From Saccoglossus kowalevskii (lineage: Eukaryota; Hemichordata; Enteropneusta; Harrimaniidae), in NCBI RefSeq assembly GCF_000003605.2, contig NW_003156752.1, forward strand, positions 23,778 through 54,461: 30,684 nt of DNA, written 5' to 3'. Position 1 is the first letter of the stretch, and each line of letters opens with the position of its first letter. The notes under the pieces were generated by a model, which worked only from the letters and a program-made list of their open reading frames with translations, was not told the DNA's origin and made no database searches. Made by a program: the position numbers and the translations under genes. Shown here in pieces: positions 10,266 through 19,960 of the stretch.

Positions 10266-10555
10266 TAACAGAACTCCGCGCCTCTAAATTCTGGAATAAA
10301 AAATAATCCACAAAATAAGGAATTTCTTTATGGGCCTCCGTAAACAATTTCTAAAAGTGTTTCATATTGTCTCATTCGATGTGCACTATATACGGGTTTC
10401 AGTGTCACGTGGCATTGTGTCAGGGATATCATCGTATCCGCCATCTTGTTCATTCCACTTCATAGCTTGTCGTGTTATGATCCATGGAATAGTTAACAAA
10501 TAATTATCGATATATCGATAACCACGACTCAAAAATATCGCTATTAACCAAAATT

Positions 10556-11065
10556 GACGGAAATATTAATCAAAATTAGTGAATTAAAGATAACATCACG
10601 AAATGAACAAATCTGAGAGAGGTCCACATGTAGTACTTATATGTAATATCAAAGCATTCAAATGCAGTTTTCAACAAGAAGTCGAAAATATCACTTTTTA
10701 CAAAAAATTTACAAAAATATTCATCAAAATTAGTGAATTGAAGATATCACCACGAAATGAACAAATCTGAGAGAGGTCCACATGTAGTACCTATATACGC
10801 AATATCAAAGCATTCAAATGCAGCTTTCAACAAGAAGTCGAAAATGTCACTTTTTACAAAAAAATTACAGAAATATTCATGAAAATTAGAGAATTGAAGA
10901 TATCATCACGTTACATATACACCAAGTATCAAAGCAATAAGAATTGTAGTTTTCAAGAAGAAGTCGAAAAAGTAAAAAGTCTTGACACGGACGACGCCGA
11001 TGGACGACTGACAATCACTCTTATGATAAGCTCCGCTCGGCAAAGTCGACAGCAGAACTAAAAAG
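10556..11065 (+). repeat. ~155-bp tandem repeat (about 2.7 copies) with SINE-like tail
   Basis: The word (C/G)AAAATTAG recurs at 10571, 10725 and 10881, and ATCTGAGAGAGGTCCACATG occurs in the first two units. Units are about 154-156 bp; the third is shortened and lacks the GAGAGGTCC segment. The last part changes into GGACGACGCCGATGGACGAC, then ATGATAAGCTCCGCTCGGC and AACTAAAAAG. That layout resembles 3' tails of SINE or non-LTR repeats known from several marine invertebrates. The family assignment is from memory of its style and is tentative. Confidence 0.65.
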
Positions 11066-12050
11066 ATATTTAGTGGGAGTTACCGTCACGGTGAAAGTGT
11101 GTCATGGGGTAATTGAGATTTCTAATACACCGTACTTTTTATTGGACTTTTTATTCCGCGCCAGAAATCCCCCATGATACATCGCGTTCAATAATAGGTC
11201 GGTTTGGGAACTATAAAAACTCGCGTTGTACAATGATTCTTCATTGAATTTTAACAAAATATAGCTGCTAGATTATTCCGACGTGAAAGAATTTTTCTTA
11301 AAGTCGATGTAATCCAACAATCGTGGTTTTAGTATTCAGCGAACGTTCGTACGTGAGAGAGTCACGTGATAAAGCCGTGTTCAAGCATTGAGTGCTCAAT
11401 TAATTGGTGATTTGTTGGCATCATTATCACCAGATCAGTTTATTTGGTCGTGATTTCCAATAAACATCAATTGAGAACCCCGCCATGCGTACAAATACGA
11501 AGACAATTGATGTTTCCCAGATGATGGCTCGGAATCTTAAGTTCAGTAACTATCGATCGTCTTTCTCGCTCATAACGCATTCGTGTTTAGACTTAATTAT
11601 TTTGTTTAGAGACGATTTAACTGTTCTCCTTGTTGGTACTAACATGTGCGCGTGCATATGTTTGTTTTTCTGAGAATCGTGTACATTGCGGCAATGTGAA
11701 AGTTACGTGAGCGTCACCAAGTCGAATCGCGGGGCTGGAAAATTTGCAATGAGTTGCACTTTCAATTGTACAGCTTGAAGTTTTGAAAGGAAGAACTAAA
11801 AATAACGACTAGGGAATAGTCAACTACTCATGCGCATCATAGATAGCGACTAAAATACACCTCAGATAAAAAAAATCATGGCTTTCGGATGTGGAACTGC
11901 ATGTTCATTTGGACGCATTTAAATACGTATACAACAAAAGGCAGCATTGTACGAGTAATACCTTTGTCACCGCTTATTCCGTTTCAACCTTTTTTGATTT
12001 ATTTTAAATATTCAATTCACTAGTTTCAGTTGGTATATATTGAGCAGACT
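11066..12050. other. Stretch with no supported gene
   Basis: Open frames are 62 codons or less and unrecognised. A CACGTG box lies at 11363 and a TATAAAA-like word near 11211, with no gene attached. No repeat family was recognised. Confidence 0.45.
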
Positions 12051-12212
12051 TTAAAGCAGTAGAGTCGTCACATGCGCACGCGCGGGAATTGAGTCCCAAG
12101 CGACGATAACAACACACGCTAAAAATGCAAAGGCTCGTGGTTAGACGCTTGTTTGTAAACAATGACACAATATGGTCATCTGACGCATGAGCAGGTGACG
12201 ACCCCCCCCCCC
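12051..12212 (+). mobile_element. Family A MITE, right terminus replaced by poly-C
   Basis: Starts with TTAA at 12051 and AAAGCAGTAGAGTCGTCAC, and follows family A through the NRF-1-type site (12073-12084) and GTTTGTAAACAATGACACAA to GCAGGTGACGAC. At that point an 11-base C run (12202-12212) replaces the expected CTCTCCCGCT-TTAA end, so the right target site is lost. Confidence 0.85.
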
Positions 12213-12260
12213 ATGCACGTAACGCACCATCCCATACATCTACCGTATTTATGAACCCGG

Positions 12261-12444
12261 AAGGTCACACATCCTGGCACTTTCCGCTGGTAGTATTGAT
12301 CTATAATAATACAAATATTCATAAATATACCTACTTTTTTTCAAGTAAAACAGTTCATGATCTGTACTGATAATTACTTGTTTTTTGATTCGGGAGATCC
12401 GGGTTCATCGTGAGACCCCAGAAAGTACCAGGATGTGTGACCTT
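12261..12444. mobile_element. Inverted-repeat element (family D)
   Basis: 24-bp terminal arms, 12261-12284 and 12421-12444, are reverse complements with one mismatch and contain GGTCACACATCCTGG. The 184-bp element is AT-rich inside and has no coding potential. A second inverted word, GAACCCGG, lies outside the left arm and as CCGGGTTC inside the right arm, so the ends may have been rearranged. The same terminal sequence is the core of the 36-bp minisatellite at 19727. No clear target duplication is visible. Confidence 0.7.
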
Positions 12445-12791
12445 TTTTGGTCATCCAAGGATATGCAGACATGTGTTGAACGTCCAATGGGACTTCTTAT
12501 CTGTTAATTATATTGCCAGCAATCTGCCATTGCCCATTGATAATTGAATCAAAAAAGAAAGAGTTATTAATTATGCACATTTTAATTTATTTTATTTGTT
12601 TTTTTGTTTTCATTATTATTTGTTCATATCAGTACAGTCTGGAATAAAGTATTGATTTGAAATATAAAATTGTGAGAAATTTGCACCGTCCATTTTCCCT
12701 TTCGGGTACCCAAGACGATAATTTCGGCAAAGGGGCGGTTTTAAAGTTGTTTATTCAAATAATCCTGACCGACCGATAGAAACTATACTTG

Positions 12792-12954
12792 TTAAAGGGG
12801 AACCGCTCAATCCCATGGATTGCACCAAATAATCATGGGACACTATTGTTTATGTTGTTTATAATGTTAATCTATCTTTTGTTATCCATTGTTATTTTAA
12901 TCCAGAAAGTAAATTTGTTGTGAGATTAGGCTTAACTGGAAGGTGCCCCTTTAA
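12792..12954. mobile_element. Family C TTAA-flanked MITE
   Basis: 163 bp from TTAA at 12792-12795 to TTAA at 12951-12954. Short terminal inverted repeats read AAAGGGGAACC on the left and GGTGCCCCT on the right. The interior is AT-rich and non-coding. Termini and target match TTAA-type MITEs, but the body differs from families A and B. Only one copy is seen here. Confidence 0.65.
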
Positions 12955-12960
12955 GCTATT

Positions 12961-13015
12961 TTGAAGCGGGAGTCGTCACCTGAACTTGCGTGGCGCGATG
13001 ATCATCTCTCTTTAA
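12961..13015. mobile_element. Very short composite of family A and family B termini
   Basis: The left side (TTGAAGCGGGAGTCGTCACC) is a family A terminus. The right side (GGCGCGATGATCATCTCTC, then TTAA at 13012-13015) is the reverse complement of a family B-like terminus. About 55 bp in all, it sits six bases after family C and shares its last TTAA with the next element. Confidence 0.5.
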
Positions 13016-13152
13016 AGCAGGGAATCGTCTGTGTATGCGCGACAGACAAATATATCATGTCGTAGTTTACAAACAAGCGTCTATCCGTGAGCTTTTGTGT
13101 TTTAAACGTGGGTATTCCCACGCGTGCGCAGTTGTCGACGCCTCCGTTTCAA
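13012..13152 (-). mobile_element. Diverged family A MITE
   Basis: Begins at TTAA (13012-13015) with AAAGCAGGGAATCGTC and follows family A in reverse orientation through GTTTACAAACAAGCGTCTAT to CACGCGTGCGCAGTTGTCGA. It ends at a degenerate TTCAA near 13148-13152. It is 141 bp, shorter and more diverged than the copies at 1925 and 10101. Confidence 0.7.
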
Positions 13153-14269
13153 TTCGCAATTTGAAGATTGTTGTCATTTGTTTGATTGGGACTACTTTGC
13201 GGTGGAGCGTACCAATTATGTGTTAACAGGTTTATTCTTGCACAGCCATGCGCAATAATCGTGCATTCATCCAATAAGTGGTCAGCCATTAAAGGCGATA
13301 TATTCACAAAGAATAGGAAATTAAAACTCTGATCCATCTAATTATCTACCACGTGATCCATATCCCCATCGACACGATCCTTGGAATGGTAGATGTGTTG
13401 GCGTGTTAATCCCGGATTACGTGGACGCGTTTTACGATGTCGTGTAATTTTGGGATTTAAATTGAATAAGTTAAGTTGGCTTAAATTCAATTCCGGTAAC
13501 ATATCCGTTTTGTCTTTTATATTTCAACCTTTGACCCGTGACGTCACTGTGCAAATTAGATACTAGGCACAAGCTTTGTTCTGATCTCTAGTAGCTCAAA
13601 ACCAGAGTCAATGCGAAGCTACTTACAAGATTGTTGATTGGCTAACCCAGCCTTAACACCTAACAATTAGACTAATAAAAAAGCGGCTTGTTTGTTGAAA
13701 GGTTTTTCGACGTACCATTGTTGCATTGCATATAAGCTTCGACTAAACTGAACTACCAAGGCATCGACATGATGACGTCAGCCTGATGTAATAAGTTGTT
13801 ATAGACTGAATCACAAATAAATGTCATTCCCAGTCTCAGTTGTTGACAAATAAAAGCAAATTAACACCCATATAAAATGCATAATAAAAGACATATCATC
13901 AGTGTATGTACCAGGTAAACAGAGTGCATGCGCATTTATTATAAATACTAGTAATTATTTCATAGAGTGAAATCTGTTCTGTGCTCGATCAAAATCACGC
14001 AGTTGTTCAAGCATTCCATCTACGGTTCAACCACCCAACATGATTGTTCCTAGAATTTAAACTTTGCAATTGTACGGATTCAGTTTTGAAATTATCTTGA
14101 AATCATCTTGTACCGAGAGTATTTGCACGCGATTATAAATGAAAGAAACCAATTCACCTATAATTAATTGCCATCCATCAAGTTATGGGTTTACTGCAAG
14201 TGTCTGGATCCTCAATGATTGAATAACACATTAATAATTTAAGCATATTTATCACTGTAAAACAATGAC
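13153..14269. other. Stretch with no supported gene
   Basis: No recognisable coding region. Two TGACGTCA palindromes (13539 and 13773) and a CACGTG box (13350) lie here, with no gene they can be assigned to. Confidence 0.45.
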
Positions 14270-14398
14270 AGTGCGGGAGAAACTGTGCATGCGCGGGGAT
14301 TGAGTCTTTAGCGACGATAACAACACGTGCTAAATTTGCAAAGGCCCATGGGTAGATGTAAACAACGACATGTATTACTGTGGAAATACCCCCCCCCC
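14270..14398 (+). mobile_element. Family A MITE fragment ending in poly-C
   Basis: From GTGCGGGAGAAACTGTGCAT through GCGACGATAACAACACG and GCAAAGGCCCATGGGTAGA the sequence follows family A. The left terminus is diverged and the right part collapses into a 10-base C run (14389-14398) followed by an A-rich tract. Neither TTAA remains. Confidence 0.7.
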
Positions 14399-14780
14399 AA
14401 AAAAAAATAAAAACACCCATTTGTGCAACAACATATTTCGTACTAGGTAGAAAGAATTTGTTTCTGAAATAATAATTATTTTGTAAAAAAAAAAAGAACG
14501 TTATTTTTTGCTCTTTTTAAATGAGTTGAATACCCGCGATCGACCTTAGAAAAAAACGCCGACGCATGAAAACAATTTATCGCCGAAAACAAAAAACAAA
14601 TGGATTTTTTCGCTGTGAGAGTGAAATCACATGAATGATAGCTGGTATTTAAATTGACGTTTGTTTGTTTGTTAAATTATCACCTCGGCAATTATTTGTT
14701 TGTATTCATACACGCAATTTATGAAAACTTTCTTCCAAGTACACATAGAGGGCATGTGTGCAATATTCAAGATCACGTGT

Positions 14781-14997
14781 TTAACCTTTGCACCACCAGA
14801 CTTTTCTCGCCCAAATTATTCTGCACTTTCTTATATTCTTCAAAATGAACCATATTTTTGAAGTCAACAGACAAAATATGAGTAAATTTTCAGTTTTTAC
14901 TAAAAAAATATTTGCTATTGTTGTTCCAAACTTCTGAAGGGAAGCCTATGAGTGCAGACTATAAACGGGACTATTTTGTGACGAGAAAAAAGGTTAA
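14781..14997. mobile_element. Family E TTAA-flanked element, copy 1
   Basis: 217 bp from TTAA at 14781-14784 to TTAA at 14994-14997. The ends pair loosely (CTTTTCTCG on the left, CGAGAAAAAAGG on the right). The body shares CGCCCAAATT, TTCTGCACTTT, AAATGAACC and CAGACTATAAACGG with the copy at 17966. No coding frame is present. Confidence 0.65.
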
Positions 14998-14998
14998 A

Positions 14999-15012
14999 TG
15001 ACCTTTGACCTG
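14999..15012. promoter_or_regulatory. Candidate DR1 nuclear-receptor element
   Basis: TGACCTTTGACCTG is the reverse complement of a direct repeat of AGGTCA with one spacer base (CAGGTCAAAGGTCA), the DR1 type bound by RXR, HNF4 and COUP-TF families. It abuts the right end of the family E element. No adjacent gene is recognised, so function is not shown. Confidence 0.3.
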
Positions 15013-15526
15013 AAAACATTGCAATTTGAAACGCAGTAATTACAATAATGATACATTCATATTACTTTGAATAATCAAAAGCGCGATGGCCACATTGTCA
15101 ATTTCATATACGACTGAGAATAGCCGTAATTATGTGTATTATTAATATACGGGATTGATTTCCAGTCACGTGGGACTAAGATTCAATCGAGTCAAATTAT
15201 ATTTGACTTAAGGTAATATACGCTGACGAATTATTGACACGTACCTATGTATTAGCAAATATTGGAAATGACAATATTTAATCTAAAAATCGGCAGATCA
15301 TTAATTGTACCTACTTTATTTTGTATGAACAAAGATGGATAAAAAAAAGCTGAAACAAATATGCTGTTAGTGTTCACTAAACCAACAAAATACCGGCTTT
15401 TTTTATTCAATATTGTGCCAAGAATGAAATTAATTGTAACAGATCCGTTGACATTTGTTGTGTACTCGTTCTCTCACATGGAGCGCAGGAACTGCACGCC
15501 TAGTCTCTATGCGGTGGTGGGGGTAT
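15013..15526. other. Stretch with no supported gene
   Basis: No recognisable coding sequence. An 81-codon frame at 15361-15606 has no familiar motif and runs into the inverted repeat. One CACGTG box lies at 15167. Confidence 0.4.
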
Positions 15527-15783
15527 TGCTCTTTCAAATTTCGCCAACGACTTACCTTTGTTTTACCGATATCAGTAGTATAACTCAAGAAAACTACACA
15601 AATTGACTCCATTTACGAACAATTAACGGTTATACAGAAAACACGGCACAGTTCAGCACAGTTGGAGGCGTGTATAACCGTTCGTAAATGGAGTTAATTT
15701 GTGTAGGTTCCATGAGTTATTCTACCTATAACGGTAAAATAAAGCCTAAAGTAAGTTTTCAGCGAAATTTGATAGAGTAACTA
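15527..15783. repeat. Long inverted repeat, ~110-bp arms, 36-base loop
   Basis: The left arm (15527-15635) and right arm (15672-15783) are imperfect reverse complements. Aligned words include TCAAATTTCGC, ACTTAC, TTTTACCG, ATAACTCA, CTACACAAATT and ACTCCATTTACGAAC. Pairing is best near the loop, and small indels lie farther out. The loop contains CACAGTTCAGCACAGTT. It could be a foldback element, an inverted duplication or a transcribed hairpin. No TTAA flanks are seen. Confidence 0.88.
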
Positions 15784-15899
15784 ATATTCTTCAAGCTGGT
15801 ATTATTTATAGATTTTATTTGACATTCTTGTCGTTTTTTTTTTTTCAGTTTATAAAATATTGGCTCGCTGGAGCCTTCATCTCAGCCTTCTTACATCAG

Positions 15900-15912
15900 C
15901 CCCCCCCCCCCC
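15900..15912 (+). repeat. Poly-C tract (13 C)
   Basis: Uninterrupted run of 13 cytosines. Other C runs of eight or more are at 12202-12212, 14389-14398, 17389-17396 and 25321-25332, all on this strand. Confidence 0.95.
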
Positions 15913-15971
15913 ACATACACATACTGGGCGTACAGTTGATTATAGTTCCTGGGCTCCCTGTGGCATCGCAC

Positions 15972-16072
15972 GTGTTTTGCGCGTGCGCAGTGTCTGGGTG
16001 GCAAGAACCAGTCGTTCACACTGGATAACAAAAATAACAACGTTGTACTAGTATTTAAAGGGCGATGGTCGT
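15972..16072 (+). repeat. Dispersed repeat, copy 2, running into family B terminus and gap
   Basis: Matches 7420-7520 with five mismatches over 101 bases. It ends in the family B terminus (TTAA at 16055-16058, then AAAGGGCGATGGTCGT) and is cut by the run of N. It contains an NRF-1-type site (15978-15989). Confidence 0.85.
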
Positions 16073-16291
16073 NNNNNNNNNNNNNNNNNNNNNNNNNNNN
16101 NNNNNNNNNNNNNNNNNNNNNNNNNNNNNNNNNNNNNNNNNNNNNNNNNNNNNNNNNNNNNNNNNNNNNNNNNNNNNNNNNNNNNNNNNNNNNNNNNNNN
16201 NNNNNNNNNNNNNNNNNNNNNNNNNNNNNNNNNNNNNNNNNNNNNNNNNNNNNNNNNNNNNNNNNNNNNNNNNNNNNNNNNCGCCCTTTAA
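16055..16291. mobile_element. Family B element interrupted by an assembly gap
   Basis: The left terminus begins at TTAA 16055-16058. The matching right terminus, CGCCCTTTAA, appears directly after the gap with TTAA at 16288-16291. Positions 16073-16281 are 209 N. The gap therefore lies inside one inverted-repeat element whose interior was not assembled. The true length is unknown, because gap sizes are often estimates. Confidence 0.7.
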
Positions 16292-16293
16292 AT

Positions 16294-17965
16294 ATACATG
16301 CATGTGTTCCTGTTACTTGCGGGCAACATTATTACAGCATTGGACAGTGCTAAACAGTGACCGACATTTGTTAAAACTAGACATACGCATGCCTATTGGC
16401 AAAAATTTAAAAAAAAAAAAAAAAAAAAAGTACGTCACATTGCGACGGCTTCGTTTGCTTCGTTATAATTGTCTTGGGAGACACAGTCTGCTGCTGGAGT
16501 ATATTGTCTAAAGTCATTTACTTGTGGAAACATGTAAAAACAGAACAATTAGAGCCACTGAATATCATAGTACTAGTATTTCAGAAACCGGAGACAAGTT
16601 TTGTTTCTATTAGGCAATATAATCTATAGATGTTCTTTTGTTTTCCTTACAATTGCATATGTAACGTGAATACAACGTGTATGCTGATTCATGTCGCTAT
16701 GGACCATAATTTTCTATTCGTATTCTCCTGGGTCTATGGTTGTATTTTTTTTGTTCGGTCACCTCGTATTAATATGACAATTCATATCTCGTATACCTTC
16801 AAAGAATTATCCGCCAGGTCTAATTTCCATTCCTCTGCGGAAAACAAAACTTGTTCACTTCTCCCTTCACATATTGTGGAAAAAAGTTATGAAATTCAAT
16901 TCCAATCAAAATCATATCTATTATCCGCTGTTTTCACTTACCTTTAAAATGACACAACGTCTCTCTACGATATTCATTAGTGGTACATTCGCTAGCGGCA
17001 AATTCTAATTCTCGGAAATTTTTGCTTATCTAATTGATCAATTCAAATTAATTCTCATCAGTCATTTCACTGCAATGTAATTAACGATTGTATATATGGC
17101 ATTGAAAAAAACACATGTACGTATACAATTGTCACCGTTAGTAGGCTAATTACGTATTGAAATCGCTACACTTTATGTCTATTATTTAACGTTTTTCTAC
17201 ACAAAAAACAAAAAAAAACAGACTGACAGTAAACCAAAAGAATACTCAAATGATTTATTATAGGTAGATGTTGGTACGGAAGATTGTCACTGCTAAATGC
17301 GCTACAATATGCGCACATTTTAAGAAAAAAAAATCATGGCCGCCAAAATCTCGCTGCGAACGAGAGTGGGAAGTGCCACGAGACTTGTCCCCCCCCATGA
17401 TTCTCTGTCTTCAACGCATCGACTGTTCAAAACACAACGGTTACTTAGAACAGTGAACGCGATGACTGTAGAGAATGAGAACTGTCCGCATATTGGCTAA
17501 TAATAAAACGAATAATTGTAGACAGATTTTGACACGAAATATTGCTACTGCTATGTGCGATAAAAAACATCTAGTTCGTTACCATCAACACATAGAAAAA
17601 AATTATCACAGCAAATCACTCAAAAACTGTTATGTTATTATTCCCATACATGCAAGTCATTCATTTTTAAAGTTTTGACTAAGAAAATATTCCGAAAACG
17701 GCGGCCATTTTGAAACATTTTCCGCAGGATTCTATGTAAACACATTATTTCATGGATAATTCATTAAATCCAAAATTCTCCCATTTCCGTAGCAGTCATA
17801 TGTTGCCCCCATAACACCATGTGTAATTGTTTTAGCATATGTCACTGAACAAATTTCTTTCGCTATAGGAACCAATTGTAAACTTCAAAACGCGCAATTT
17901 TATGAATTTTCTCAAATTAGTTTGGTGAACATTTTTTTTTTATTTCATAATATTTGAACATTATA
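16294..17965. other. Stretch with no supported gene
   Basis: A 105-codon open frame at 16630-16947 has no recognised domain and an amino-acid make-up typical of AT-rich non-coding DNA. A poly-A run lies at about 16409-16429 and an 8-base C run at 17389-17396. No repeat family was recognised. Confidence 0.4.
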
Positions 17966-18230
17966 TTAACTCTTTTTTTTCTGGATTTGGAAGATTTTTT
18001 AGTATTTCAGTATTCCGAGTATCGCCCAAATTTTTCTGCACTTTTTTTATTAAATTCTTAAATATTGCTGGAAATGAACCTATTTTTGGAAAGAGGTAAT
18101 TTTAGTAATTTTTTAGTTTTTAACTAAAAAAATTTTTTTTTATCCCAATATTCTGAAGAAATGTCAGACTATAAACGGAATATTTTGTGAATTTATGATG
18201 AAAAGAGGGAACTGGTAGTGAAAGGGTTAA
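17966..18230. mobile_element. Family E TTAA-flanked element, copy 2
   Basis: The right end is TTAA at 18227-18230 preceded by GGAACTGGTAGTGAAAGGG, whose reverse complement (CCCTTTCACTACCAG) matches the left end of copy 1 (CCTTTGCACCACCAG at 14785). The left end is taken as TTAA at 17966-17969. The body shares CGCCCAAAT, TTCTGCACTTT, AAATGAACC and CAGACTATAAACGG with copy 1. The element is AT-rich and non-coding. Confidence 0.6.
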
Positions 18231-18512
18231 CCACATGCGTTTGAACAACCATTGAAGTCTTACTTTAAGCGAAGTGACAGCGTTTAAATGCGAATACAAA
18301 GCAAGGTATTTTGTCATTCACTGGGGAAGTTATCACACAATATCTCGTGATAATTAGAAAATGAATTATATATCATTCTCACGATGACGACGCGCCATTT
18401 AATCACTTCGATGTGGCTCCATGACCATGCATTGTGGGTATTCGTTCAACGGTGATACATAGTAAACTAAAACGAGTACTGTAAGATGACGTCATTTTGA
18501 GAATAACGCCAC

Positions 18513-18667
18513 GTGTGCACAAAGGCAGTGCCGTGGGAGTATCGATGGGTGAAAAGCAAAGCTGTTCTGATCCTTATCCTGGCCCTAGTCCAATTGATTG
18601 GTGTAGACGGCTCACAACTGAGCAAGGTGATGAAAGCTCTCTCGCCGCCGCAATCGTTACATATTTG
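18513..18667 (+). other. Open segment with hydrophobic, signal-like core (unassigned)
   Basis: One forward frame without an ATG start reads a basic stretch followed by KAVLILILALVQLIGVDGS, which resembles a signal peptide or membrane anchor. Codons here are more GC-rich than the surroundings. The frame then continues through the 21-bp minisatellite in phase to a stop at 18758. I do not recognise a family. Absence of an ATG means it would have to be an internal exon, and no clear acceptor was found. Confidence 0.15.
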
Positions 18668-18778
18668 TAATTCACTTTACCTAATAAAGAATTCGCTTCA
18701 CCTAATAAGGAATTCACTTTACCTAATATGGAATCCACTTTACCTTTTAAGGAAGTGACATTTCCTAATAAGGAATTA
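18668..18778. repeat. 21-bp minisatellite, about 5 units
   Basis: AATTCACTTTACCTAATAAG-type units begin at 18669, 18690, 18711, 18732, 18753 and 18774, exactly 21 bases apart with a few substitutions. The sequence is unrelated to the 21-bp satellite at 21534. Confidence 0.9.
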
Positions 18779-19339
18779 TGAGTTGCAAACACTGCTACAT
18801 GCCAGTCAAGCAAATTTGTTTTATGTTGGAATTCCACTCACTAGTAAAAATAATGTCAGCTTCTTTATTTTTGTTACGGGTATAACATATTTTATCACAG
18901 AAATGAAGAAAATGAAATAAAAATACAGTAACACCGTCATTGACAATATATGTACAAAATGAAATAAACATATTTTGCCTGTCTTGTAGAATTTCACTAT
19001 TATCCACTATAGCAAGTACGTGTCTCGAACTTTTCGGTGACGAATGGTGATAAAATGATATTTAAAGAATTATTTTCATTTATAGTTTTTCCCTTTACCG
19101 AGTATTCGATAACCCTCCTGCCATATCCCACTTTCGATTTCAGGGTGAATAGTGAATTATGGGATAGTATTGACTGAATCGAACAGCGTGACAACTGCAA
19201 GGCGCATTTCCCAATGCACTATAATTTTGTAACTGTGTTACGGTCTATTTGCGATGACGCAAAAATTGTCTGTTTTACTACAGATCCTCTGTTCTGTGGC
19301 CTAGTCGAGCTTCTTCCGCCCGGGCAAGTTCATTCATAT

Positions 19340-19450
19340 ATACAAGATAGTATTTGACATGTAAAAACAAATAAGCTGCTCTCTGATTGGCCAGACTGTT
19401 TGGTTCTAGGATTGGGTAGCCAATCAGCTCCAATCTTGTAAGCACTGGCC
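19340..19450. repeat. Dispersed hairpin-bearing repeat, copy 1
   Basis: Contains CTGATTGGC at 19383 and its exact complement GCCAATCAG ending at 19427, enclosing 27 bases. Flanks AAATAAGCTGCT and CCAATCTTGTAAG match the copy at 26330-26420. Antisense, the two copies read related peptides (LTRLELIGYP and LTRLFLIGYP), but this reflects nucleotide similarity and no gene is called. Confidence 0.75.
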
Positions 19451-19726
19451 CATGTTCTTGACATTTGCACACTGCTGATACTGAGATGTTGATTTCTCAT
19501 TGTCGTTTTAATTTATCCATTTGTTTTTATAAATAAACGCCGTGCCATGCACAGTAATTAAAACTTCACGACAATCGATCACGTGCATCATCAATTACGC
19601 GACATATTGGGAGATCAATTTCAATGATAAATACACCATGGGAGTACTCACTTTGAATATTAATATTCTTTGCATGGCTCTGGACGGAACTACAATTTGA
19701 CTAAACACTATGCATCACGAACTACA

Positions 19727-19960
19727 GGTCACATATCCTGGTACTTACCAAGAGCCCCTAAAGGTCTCACATCCTGGTACTTACCGAGAGCCCCTAAAGG
19801 TCTCACATCCTGGTACTCACCAAGAGCTGCTAAAGGTCACACATCCTGGTAATTACCAATAGCCCCTAAAGGTCACACATCCTGGTACTTACCTAGAGCC
19901 CCTAAAGGTCACACATCCTAGTACTTACCTGAAGGTCACAAACCCTGGTACTTATTCGTC
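19727..19960. repeat. 36-bp minisatellite, 7 units
   Basis: Units start with GGTC at 19727, 19763, 19799, 19835, 19871, 19907 and 19934. The first six steps are 36 bp apart except the last, which is 27 bp because of a deletion. The unit contains GGTCACACATCCTGGTACTT followed by ACCNAGAGCCCCTAAA. The first half equals the terminus of the inverted-repeat element at 12261-12444. Confidence 0.93.

Noticed and set aside
9995..10306. 103-codon ATG-started frame
   Set aside because: More than half of it is a family A MITE, and the peptide has no recognisable domain.
16055..16511. Open frames crossing the assembly gap
   Set aside because: Most of each consists of unknown residues, so no claim is possible.
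16630..16947. 105-codon forward frame
   Set aside because: AT-rich composition, no domain, no splice or start context beyond chance.
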